DNA from: Euptelea pleiosperma
Taxonomy: Eukaryota > Streptophyta > Magnoliopsida > Ranunculales > Eupteleaceae
Length of the DNA stretch: 64,000 nt
Reading direction: 5' to 3'
Assembly (NCBI GenBank): GCA_035048495.1
Contig: CM068549.1
Span: forward strand, 15,967,103-16,031,102
The stretch's first letter is position 1; each line of letters starts with the position of its first letter. A model generated the notes under the pieces. That model ran no database searches, was not told where the DNA came from, and saw only the letters and a list, made by a program, of their open reading frames with translations. Shown piece after piece: positions 12,201 to 24,200 of this stretch. The translations under genes and the position numbers were made by a program.

Positions 12201-15200
12201 AGCCCAACCCAACCCAACCCAAGGTCGGGCCTAGATTTTTCAACCCTAACCCAACCTTATCGGGCTAGTCGGGTTGGTCAATTTCTTAATTATTTTTATT
12301 GGTTGAAAAGATTGTTAAATTTCTTTTCATTTTAAAATAATTTATTGGTCAATACAATAACCATTATGCTAACCATTAAATAATAGCTTCAGTTCCAACA
12401 CCTCATGAAAGAAAACATGATATTTTCATAATAAGGGAAAAGTTCATTAACTCAAATGCATGGTAAAAGTTACTAAAGAAATAACCAAAAACAATTGTCA
12501 AAGAAAACACGATATTTTCAATGTCAACCGATCACATAAAATGCCAAAATGTAGGTTCAAGAACATTTCGTAATCTCACACAAGGGTTGTAGTTTGTTAA
12601 GGATAAACATCCATGGGTTGTTGTATTTGCCAAAATGTAGTGTGGATGTTTGTCGGTATACTAATACAGATATGTAATTTGTATGTCGGGCTCGGGTTGG
12701 GCCAAGCTTTTACCCTAGCCCAACCCAATTTGATCGGGTTACAAAAAATACGGCCTGAGCCCAACCCAAGTTCTGAAAGGGCTAACCCAACCCAACCCTA
12801 ATGTCGGGTTCAACCCATCGGGCTCGGGTTGAGCCCGCCCAAGTTGTAGCCCTACTACAGCATAGGGAACTTTATTTCTCGAGCTTTGTGTATCTAGGGT
12901 TTAAGCATACCAACAACAAAGGAGGAAAACAAGGAAAAGAGAAATGAAGTAGAGAAGAGGAGAGAAGAATAAGAGAAGTCCTATGAGAAAGAGGGGAGAG
13001 AAAGTGCACTTCATTAAGACTACACGATCTTTCCAAAATTCCTTATATTCATTTTGGTTTGACACAAATTACAAATATGCCCTCCCAGGAGCCAATAATA
13101 AGAAAAGACAATAAGTAGGAAATGACATAAATTCCCTTACACGCATGTCATACTAAATAAATACACCAACACTCCCCCTAAAACTGGAGCATAGATGTCA
13201 TTCATGCCTAGCTTGAAACAAGCTAATTTTGAAATGATACATATGGCATAGAAATCTTCATTATTTGACACTTCTTCCGAATGAAATGGCAGTCAACTTC
13301 TATTGCTTTGTTTGTTCATGGAATACAAGATTACTAGCTATGCGAATAGCAGTCTAATTATCACAATAGAGTTTGACATGCTCTTTGAATGGCATTCGTT
13401 CGTTCACGGAACAAGCTCTTTAACCACATGAGCTCACAAGTGATGTGAGTCATAGCGCGATACTCCGATTCAGGATTGGATCTGGCAACAGGACTCTGTT
13501 TTTTTACTTTTCCATGTTACCAGATTTCCACACACAAACGTACAATACCCTATAGTAGACTTCCTATTTGAAGGAGATTCATCCTAGTTTGCATCTTTGT
13601 AGCCCTCAACATTCAGGTGACCATTGTTCTTGTATAGAATACCATGTCCAGGAACTACTTGTAGATATTTGAGAATTCTGACTACGGCTTCCATGTGTGG
13701 AACTGTAGGGGAATGCATGAACTGACTGATGATGCTGAAGGCATATGATATGTCAAGATGTTTGATTGTCAAGTAAATATGCTTCTCAACCAATCTATGA
13801 TACCTTCCAGGATCACCTAAGGACTCTCCCTGATTAGCAGTCAACTTATGATTTGGATCCATGGGAGTGTCAACTAGCTTAGCTCCTAATAGCCCTATCT
13901 CTGTCAGAAGATCTATAACATATTTCCTTGCTACAAGTTGATACCAATTTTGGATCTCACAACCTCAGTGCCCAAGAAATAGCCAACATGATCCAAATCC
14001 TTGGTGTGGAAATACTTCCGAAGATGACTTTTGAGAACCTCAATGCCCTTTATATCACTGCCCATGACATCAACGTCGTCCACATAGACTACGAGAATAA
14101 CAATACCACTTACCCCTCGTTTGAAGAATAAAGATGCTTGCTTGTCTCCTATTCATCTCATGTGCAACTACAACTTGGCTAAACATATCAAATTAGGCTC
14201 TGGGCGATTGTTTAAGTCCATAAATGGACATCTTCAACTTGCACACCTTACCTGGCTCCCCCTAGCAACAAAACCAGGAGGTTGCTCCATATACACCTAA
14301 GACAGGTTACTATGTAAAAATACCTTTTTTACATTTAACTGAAACAATGGCCATGACCTATGATACCTGGATACCTGTGCATGGCCATCGTATCCGTGTC
14401 AACACGACACGACACCGAACACAACATCGGACACGACACCGACACATATCCTTCATAAAAAGTTGAAAAAATTAGAAAAAAAAATATTGAACTACAAAAT
14501 AGGATACTTGTATCTCCATCTGTGTCCCTGATTTTGGAAAATGTCGGGTTGTATCCCCGCTTCCCATATCTGTGTCCGTATACATATTCGTATCTGGGCA
14601 TCATAGGCCATGATATACTAGTTACCGGGGATATGATCACACGAACAGAATTTAACTTAGCCATATGGGAAAAAGTCTCAGAATAGTCTATGCCATAAGT
14701 CTACCTCTTGGCTACCAACCGGGCTTTCAGGCGTTCAACTGAACCATCAGGGTTTTGTTTCACTGTGTAGACCCAACAATAACCCACAACACGCTTCCCC
14801 ACAGGTAAAATGTTTAGGTCCCATGTATCATTCAACTGAAGGGATGCCATCTCATCGTCCATAGCTTTCTTCCATCTGGGGTGAGATAAGGCTTCATTGT
14901 GCGAAATTGGAAGATGAAGAGAGTACAAGGAAAAAGTAAAATGTTGGAAACTAGAAGATAGATGATCAAATGTCAAGAAATTTGAAATGGGATGTTCAGT
15001 ACATATGCATTTTACCTTTCAGAAAAGCATTGGGAAGGTCATTATCAGTCTCCTGGGGAGCAATTGAATCTTAAGATGGCAGGGTTGATAAGGAAGGAAC
15101 AAAAGCAACGGGATCTTGAAACGACAAGGTTGATGATGGAGGATCTTGAGGAGATGGTTTGATACTTCCCTTTTGAAGTATTTGAGTATACACCTACAAT

Positions 15201-18200
15201 GGGTTAGTGGGAGGAGATGGAACAATTAGAGGAACAATGTGAGAGCACACAATCAAAAGCAAGATCTTGAAACCAACTTCCTGCAGCAAAGTAAAATGGA
15301 GTAGCCTCGAAGAAGGTAACATCGGCATACATTTATTCTTCAATGCATAACTATAACAAGGATACACTTTTCTGTCCTAGAATAGTGTAGAAAAACATTT
15401 TATGGTTTGGGCATCAAGTTTATTATTCCCTCTTCCAACTTTGTGAGCAAAGCATACATACCCAAATATCCTAGGAGGTAAGGAAAAACAATCATCTTCC
15501 AAAATAAGGTGTAGTAGGAAGATTTCACATTCGAAACAGAGGATGTTATTCTATTAATGAGGTAACATGCAGTAAGAAACGTATCTCCCCAAAAATGTTT
15601 AGGCACATTAATTTGGATCAGCAAAGCTCGAGCTACTTCAAGGACATGTTTATTTTTTCTTTTTTGCTACCCCATTTTGTTATGGAGTGTACTACTATAT
15701 GTATGCTGTAAATGCTAAGACTATCAAGAAAATTTTCAAATAGAAAACTATACTTGGTAGCATTATCAAAACGCAAAACACAAATATGGGCATTAAATTG
15801 AGAAACAACTTCAACATTAAAAGATTTAAACACAAAATATTTCTATAAAATCTTTCACTAAGTAAATCCAAGTCATACGTGAGAAGTCATCCACAAAAGT
15901 AACGAAATACCGAAACCAAATAAACTAGGGACCTAACAGGGGCCCCCATACATCAGAATGAACCAACTCAAAAGGACTCGACTGATGGCCCTCGGTACTT
16001 GGTTTAAAAGTAACAAGATCATGTTTACTTAATTCACGTACCTCGTAATATAGAATAATACCACCTTGTTGAATTGAGAAAATCTCTTAAAACAACTGAT
16101 ACGTAGGGGATATATTCTTCTTGGACGAGTACATGTCTCCGAGAGCTTCCCAAATCTCCTTGGTAGTGCAAAAATATCACATTGGAACTCATCGTAGGTT
16201 CCATACTGTTTCACAACCAGGTCATTATCTGTGCATTTTCTTGCACCCACTCGCCATAATTGCTCTAATCTATTGTCAGCTTTTGAGCAGTCAAGTACTT
16301 AAGTTTCCCTTTGGTAGTAAGAAAGACATGCAGTGACTTCGGCCATTGTAAATATTTCTCCCATTTAATTTTATAGAGGTCATCTGAGCTCCAAAAATCA
16401 GAAGTATTTGACATACCGATTTTTAGGGTTTTATCCTCCATGATTATGAAAAAAAAAAAACCAGAATAAATCACTTACAAATGATTTCGACAACTTTCTA
16501 GTAGCTTTCGGCACCTAAGTAGACGGACATGGGGTCAACTGATCCATTCTTGTCACGTAGATCAAAAACTACAAATGCAATACTCAACAGATCACCACAA
16601 CTACAGCCAGAGTAGCCTACGATTTGCCCTGCGATCTGTACTGTTCATTGGGCATTGTTCATCAGGTACTATTCATTGGACATTGATCATCTGTATTGTT
16701 CATTGTCATGGTTTATTGGGTACTGCCATTGGTACTATTCAACTGAAGGATGAACTCTAGACAAACCCTAGAAAATTGCGAACATCAATGCTACTCGGAT
16801 ACCATGTAGATTATCTAGGGTTTTAGTATACCAACAACAAAGGAGGAAAATAAAGGAAGGAAAAGAGAAGCGAAGCAAAGCAAAGGAGAGAATGAAGAAG
16901 AAGAGATGACAAATGAGAAAGAGGGGAGAGAAAGTGCACGTCATTAGGAGCATAGTCACAAAAAATCTTCAATTTTTCAAATTCACGAATCAATCACCGA
17001 TTAATCGGCTAAGACCCGTTTTTTCCCCTTCAGATTTCGATTTTGCCGATTTTTAAATTTTGATTATGAATGATGAATCATGCATGAGTTTTGACTTTAT
17101 GGAATTATAGATGTGCTTTTCATCATACAAATGTGCTTTTTGTTAAAAACAACATTTTTAACTTGAAAGTTGCCATGATAGATTATGTGTCCCTCTTCTT
17201 CGTTAGTTTTTTTTGTTTTTTTGTTTTTGTGTAACTTATGGCCGTGTGTAGATTTGATTTGTGTGTACGTATGAAAATGGTGTGTGCAAATAATACCACC
17301 CTATATTTGTTATAATTTTGTTGATTTTTCCTGATTTTTACCGAATTTATCCGAATTTTCCCGACTTGACCCCTTGCTGATTGATTGCCGAATCCTGACT
17401 CTGTGACTATTAGGAGTGTACAATATTGCTTATATTCACTTTGACTTGACACAAATTACAAGTATACACAAATTACAAGTATGCCCTCCCTGGAGCCAAT
17501 GATAAGAAAAGACAAAATAAATCACGTCTATTCTAAATAAATACACGAACAGTGGTTATTCAACTTATTTCTCTCCATCAATAAATTTGTTAATCATTAA
17601 AAGAATGAGAAATATTAATATAGACAATATTCATTGTGAAGTTTAAATTTTCAATTATCAAAACGAAAAATGAGGCACTTTAGTGTATGATTTCATTCGT
17701 TTAAATTATAATTTCTCTTTGCAGCTTCGTGATTGGTTGGATTTGTCTCTCAACCACTCTGTACCATCTTCTCTTCTGATTCTTTCCAGGTAATAAAAGT
17801 TCGAATACTTCATATGTGCTTCAAAATTTTGGTCCACATCTAACTTTCTTTTTTTCTGGTATGATTCCATCTGCAGAGCCTTCACTGTGTCTGGAAAGCT
17901 GAGGCCGGAGGAGGCTGTTATGAATACAATGTCCTCTCTGCCAGATGAGGTTGTGGATACTGTTGGTGTGACGGCTTTGCCATCTGAAGATTCTCTTTCA
18001 GAGAAGAGGAGGAGATTGGAGTTCCTAGAAATGCAAGAAGAATTTATCAAGGTGTGAGATAACATTTATGGCCTAGTTGCTCTAGCCAAATTTATGGGTT
18101 TTGTTCAAACCTCAGAATGTGGAATTCTGAATACACCTCTAGTATTTTAATTCATGAATTCACATTACTAATAGGCTGACTGTTCATGCCTTTTCTTGTA

Positions 18201-21200
18201 AACTGCTTTTCATTGGTTGGGAGTCATCGAAATTAAACCTTGTTGGCTGTTGCATATATTATCTTATGATTATGCCTCTTTCGATTCACACAGTACATTC
18301 TTTATAATTTCCAGAAGCATTTTGATAAGAACTGTTTATTTAGTCTCTGATTAGACGAGAATTTTATAAGATCATGATAAATCTACTGCATCTTTCCACC
18401 ATACCATTCCTCAGGCTCTTCCATGTGAGCTTCCCAGCATTTATATTATCTTATGACTATGTCTTCCCTTTTCTTTCTTGTTTTTTTTTATAAGTATATG
18501 CCTTCCCTTTGATTAGAGTGTCATATGTTATCTAAGTTCAATACGTTAACTGGATCTCTTAAACTTTACTCGAGCTGATAACAAAATTCAAAGTCTTGCT
18601 AGATATCTTATTCCTTTACTAAAACAAAGCTTTTTTTTTTTTTCCTGTTTTTCTGGAAATGTGCAAAAGTATTGCAATATGTTCAAAATTCAAATACATG
18701 TTAGATATTCGTTATAGGGTTTGCAAATTCTAGAAGTTCGCGTATCATTTTTTTCCATGATATGGTGATTTTAGGTAATAGTTGTGCATTGGATTCGAGC
18801 AGCTTCGTTTTGTGTATGCAATTTGAAGTGTACAAGAAGAATCGCGATTTTACTTATCAAGAAAAAAGCAGAAGCAATTTCAGTCATTTGACCCTTTTGC
18901 ATGGATGCATTTTTACTAGTTTTTAGATTATACTTTATAGTTTTTTTTATTACATTATATGCTAAATAGTTGTTCTAAATTCATTGATTATAGGAGGAGG
19001 AGGAGGACGAAGAAGAGGAGCAAGCTAGGATGAAAGAATCTGGGATTAGTCAGGAGGATGTGGCTTTGGAAGAGATGACGATTCCTACGGCAAGAGAATC
19101 ACAAGAGCAGGCAAAAACAAAAACATTGGAGAAACAAGAGCAGCTCTGTGAGCTCAGCCGTGCATTGGCTGTTCTAGCTTCTGCATCTGTGAGGATTGGT
19201 CTTTTGTAAATTTTCACCTCTTTTGAAGCTTCTGGCAAATGTTCATATGTTTGAGGTGATGATATCTGCTGTGAATCTCACATTGCTTTTGTTGCTAATT
19301 CTTGCAGTCAGTGAGTAGGGAGCGTGAAGAGTTTTTGAGGCTTGTCAATAAGGAGGTATATAAAGAGCACAGTTATCACTAATTTGTTATCTCTGACGTG
19401 GGAACTGTTTGACTCTCTCTCCAGTTACAATGGATTTATTCTCTTTCATTTGCTTTGTCGAAGATGACCTTTTTTGTGCATGTTTTTTTTCATACACACA
19501 GAGTCACTATACTTGTATAGTTCATACTTCCATATTCCTGTCTTCCCTTTCTGTTTTTATTTGTGTGCAGTCTAACATCTTTTTCTATAGAGGTGATATA
19601 AAACAGGCCTGCTAACTTATCAAAAGAAAAATAAAAGAATAAATAAAACAGGCCTGCTAGATTGTAAAGATAGTCCTTTACAGTCTGCCAACAAAATAGT
19701 TGTCCTTATTTATGGCATCCATGCTCCTTGCTTCATAGGGATTAGGACACAACATCCAGTGACTCCCACCTGGGAGATCCCCTACACCAAAAATACAAGG
19801 ATTGTCCTGAAAGAATGTCATGGATCAGATGGTTAGGATCATTTTGATTAGGTAAAAAAAACTCTACAGTCCTATCCACAACAGCCATCCAACATACCAT
19901 TCAAAGATAGATCCTTCAGCAGCATATAGAGAATAAGAAAGTAAGGTACCTGGCTGATAGACCATAAAGATAGACGGTCTCTACCAAGTACTGAGAAAAA
20001 GTATGTGGTGCATATGAAAGTGTTTTAGGACTACCCACTTACCTTTCATCTGCATAGGTGACTATATATTACTATATTATTTTCTTCTAGAAAGGCGATT
20101 GTAATACACTTTGAACGGTTTTGGTTTAACAGTTTTTGAGACGGGTCTATGGGGTCCACATGAACTCCTAACCCCGTCAAATGTGGAGTTCAAATTCACG
20201 GTGAAATAAATGGTCTAGATTTTTTCAACTTGTACAACTTTGATAGTGCTATAAATGTCAGAATGACCTAACGTTAGTCAGGATGGTCTCCATAGTGAGG
20301 AGATCAGCCTTAACATAATCAGCCCTTAAATCCCCTTCATGGAGATGAGTCAAGGGCTGATTGTTCGTGAGGTTCTCCTCGGCATAGAGATCATCGTCAC
20401 AAAAAATTAGCCCATACCAACATTTCTAGCTCTATGAAAAGTGCATTACAAGTTGAAATAATCTGAACCGTCTATTTCTTCATAAACTTAAGTCCACATA
20501 TGACTTATTTAGAAGTTTTTGAGTGGGCTGATTGTTTCTGAGGTTGATCTGCATGGTGAGAATATCAGACCTTTCTAAAACATCTAACCCTTTCAAATGG
20601 ATGGTCCAGAAATTTTCAACTTGTATTCCACTTTTCATAAGGTTAGAAATGTTGGATGGGTGTCCTCACCGTGAAGATCATCCTTACCAAAAAAATCAGC
20701 CCTTAACTCATCTCTGTATGGGCCCCACGATCACGTTGTTAAACTACCATTTACCCCGAAAGATTGACCTGTTGGGGAAAGGCGAAATAACTATGTATAC
20801 CAACGGGTCGTCGAGCCAACACAACACGTGCGTGGAAACACACCCTCTGTTAACACACCCCCTCAGCGGGAATTCATTCTGCTGGAGACTTGAACCCGTG
20901 ACCTCCCATGCCTTAAGACTCTGATACCATGTTAAACAACCATTTACCCCAAAAGATCAACCTGTTGGGGATAGGCGAAATAACTATGTATACCAACGGG
21001 TCGTCGGGCCAACACAACACGTGCGCGGAAACACACCCTCCGTTAACACGCGTCATTTTGTGTCAAAAAAGCGTGTGTGTCCTTTTTTATTTTTTGTTTC
21101 TGTGTTCTCCTCTGTTTCCTTGTGAAAAATACCATATGTACTTTTTTATACCCTGCTGTAGATTATATGTTTGAATGTGTTAATGTTGTTTGCAGATAGG

Positions 21201-24200
21201 ATTGTATAATAGCATGGTAGAGAAAGAGGGTACAGAAGGTGAAGAAGAGGCTAAGAAAGCATACAGAGCTGCCAGGGAGGACCATGACCGTGCTTCTGAA
21301 ATGGCTGTAGGTGAGAAGGTTTCTTCGGCACTCATAGACAGGGTAAGGAAATGACTTAACCTCCATTTTCTATCCTTTACGTATTTGCAATCACTTGGCT
21401 GTTTGCCTTCTGGATTGTGATACATTCTGTGTGCACTTGAAATGGTAAAATTTTATTTTGCACTGTTTTTTTTAATACTTCAGGTTGATGCTATGCTCCA
21501 AAAGCTTGAAAAGGAAATCGATGATGTGGATGCAAAAATTGGTGACCGATGGCGACTTCTTGACAGGTAAATAATTGTCTGTAGAACATGTTTTTCGATT
21601 TTATTGCTATTCCATTATTCTGCAAATAAGATTATGTTATAAATTGTTAGAGGGAAATTTAGTTATGGAGGATTAGGTTATTATTATATCAATTAATAAC
21701 TGATATAGTAAACTTTTACCCATTAAATAGGTGATATGCCATCAATACGGACCGTTTAATAGTGGGCCACCTCTTGGATGGGCCATGGTACCCGAAACAC
21801 CAATCTAATGATTCTCATAATCTAATCTATGAACTTTGAGTTTGACCATTGCTCACAATGTTAGCGGCTGCCAAAATCAAGCAGCTGATATGATGGTCCG
21901 AGTCATTAATTAAGATGGATAAGATTACTTTGAGGAAACAAACAAGGATTTTTGGTTAAAAGAGAGGAGAAACATCAACTTTTCCACAGGATGGTGATGA
22001 AAGAGGAAGAATCACGTGAAAAAAAATTGAAAGAGGTGAGGAAGTTTGGATGCGACAAATAAAGTAGAAGCTTCTACCCCTACATGGTGGAGCTATTGAA
22101 GAATAGCAAATAGTAGCTCCATTGAAAGGCCACTAATAGAAGGATGGCTTGACTGGAAAAAGTGTTAGAAAAAGAACAGCTGTTTGAGGTGATCTTCGAT
22201 ATGAGGGGAAATAAACTCAAGCCTAGACAGTTTTACTAGGTCCTCTTTTACAAGGATGTGGAAGTTGATTAAATTAGGTATCATGAATATGTTCGGGGAA
22301 TTTCATTCTAGAGGTCACCTTTGTAACAGGAAATATCCTACCTTCATCACATTGATTCCTCAAAAGCGGCGATGAACATATATTTTAGAACAATTACCTT
22401 TACCATTAGCCTTCACAAAATCATCACCAAGATATTATCTTAGAGAACGTAGACCGTTTCGGGGTTGTCTTATATCGTTACTGCAAGATGAATTCATGAA
22501 AGCAAGACAAATTTTCAATTGCATCTCAATTGCAAAAGGATGTTCCAATTATTGTGCAAGAAATGAGTAGGGGTGTTAGCAGGCTGGCCTTGGGCCAGCT
22601 GAGGGTTTGCCCGAGCCCAAAAAAATGAACTAACACCTTGGATTAAGCTACCAAATTGAGCCCATCATGGGCCATTGCAGACCCCAAGCTTGGTTCCTGA
22701 TAGATTGGCAACGCCCAAAGATTCAGGTAGCAACTTTCTTAATAAGACAATGTTTCTCACATGCATTTTATGAAACCAATGAGATGCGGTTCTTCAAAAT
22801 GTTCTGAAAGTAGTATGTAACACCTAACAACAGAGGATTTTTTATTGAGAGACTGTTGTTGACAAGATACCCCCTTATTTTTTTCTCTCTCCCTTGGTAT
22901 TTCCTCTTCCTTTATTATAGTTCATCATTTTTCAGGAAAAGGAATAACCAAAGCTCAATAAATTAATCTTTCATATTTGTTTAGTTCATCATCCAACTTA
23001 GTCATCCAACCTCTTATGCATCCTGAGTGTGTGAGCCCCTGTTTCATTTTGCAAGTTGTTGAACTTTTCTTTCTTCCATTTTGTAGCATTGACAACCTTA
23101 GAGTTCGAGTGTAAAACCTTCCCACTCTGCAACTTCTGTTTCACTGGTTTAACAAAAGCTTAACTAACCCCTCGGATTCTGGCCACATATTTTGAATCTG
23201 AAAAGGAAATGGACTTCTTTCCAAAAGAATATAGACATGGGAAGACACAGATTTAGGAAGTCCTTGAGACACCCCAAAATAATGAGCTTTCTAATCTGTA
23301 GTGGAGGGAATATTAGTTGAACAACTAAAAAACTGTGTTTTCATCATTGTTAGATCATGTAAAGGATGCATTCTTTAATGGAATGTCGACAAGTTTATTT
23401 CTCCCCACAGTATTTGAGAACCTCTTCATACTAGTCATCTAACCCTTTTACGTTTCAAAAGAAAAAGGGAAACTGTATGGACTGAAGGCACATATACCAG
23501 TTGGATGGCTAATTGCTGACTGTGGCTCCCTTCCCTTACGAAATTAAAGGTTGCCCCACAAGAATGACCAGTCAATCTGACTGTTTGGAATTTGGACTGA
23601 AGTTACACATACCAGTTGGATGGCTAATTGTCGTTTGTAGCATCAGTAAATAGTATGAGACTCTCACCAAGTCTTAATCCATTTGTCATTTGTATGAAGT
23701 GACAAATCCTATGCGAATGGGCATTGTTCAGTTGGGTTCTCGAACCGGGTAGAATTGGAGATGTTTGCTCCTCTGGCGACCCAGGGAAGGCAGGTATTAT
23801 TGGAGTAGCTTCTTGGGATGACAAGTTTATTACTCTCAAGGTGTTCTCGGACACAGTCAGCATCAAAGAGTCAAATGAAGCTGACCTGCTTGTTTTATTA
23901 GAAGGTTTGAAGATTTTTGAAGAAAACATTGAGGGGCCAATCACTGTTGAAGGCAACTTGGCTAATATCTTAGCATGGGTGGAAAGAAATGTAGTGAGTC
24001 CTTGGCAGCTTGCCAACTTCATCGATTATGGATATAGTGGACTGGCTGGACATATTGTATAGCCATACACTTAGGAGCGTAATGAAAAACCGGACCTCTT
24101 GTGCCTTCTTCTATATTGGGGAAGAACTCCCCTAATATTCCTTCTTTTTCTTATTAACAAGGTTTCTATTATTACAAATCAAAGAAAATGTGGGCATTGA

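Larger units (their letters stand above)
12887..17551 (-). mobile_element. Ty1/copia retrotransposon (copia II) with both LTRs, in LETM1 intron 5
   Basis: Minus-strand element bounded by two LTRs. The primer binding site lies next to the 5' LTR: plus-strand ggatacca at 16797-16804, reading TGGTATC on the minus strand, complementary to the initiator tRNA-Met end. From high to low coordinates: a gag start near 16474 ([20 protein letters not shown]); integrase pieces at 15833-15633 and 15624-15400 ([19 protein letters not shown]); the RT N-terminus at 14976-14701 ([30 protein letters not shown]); and the RT/RNase H junction at 13862-13584 ([24 protein letters not shown]). All frames are broken by stops and shifts, so it is inactive. 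It carries a 249-bp element at 14357 and a 458-bp element inside the 5' LTR. The 5-bp flanks of the LTR pair do not match, so any target duplication is lost or the ends are slightly off. Confidence 0.88.
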
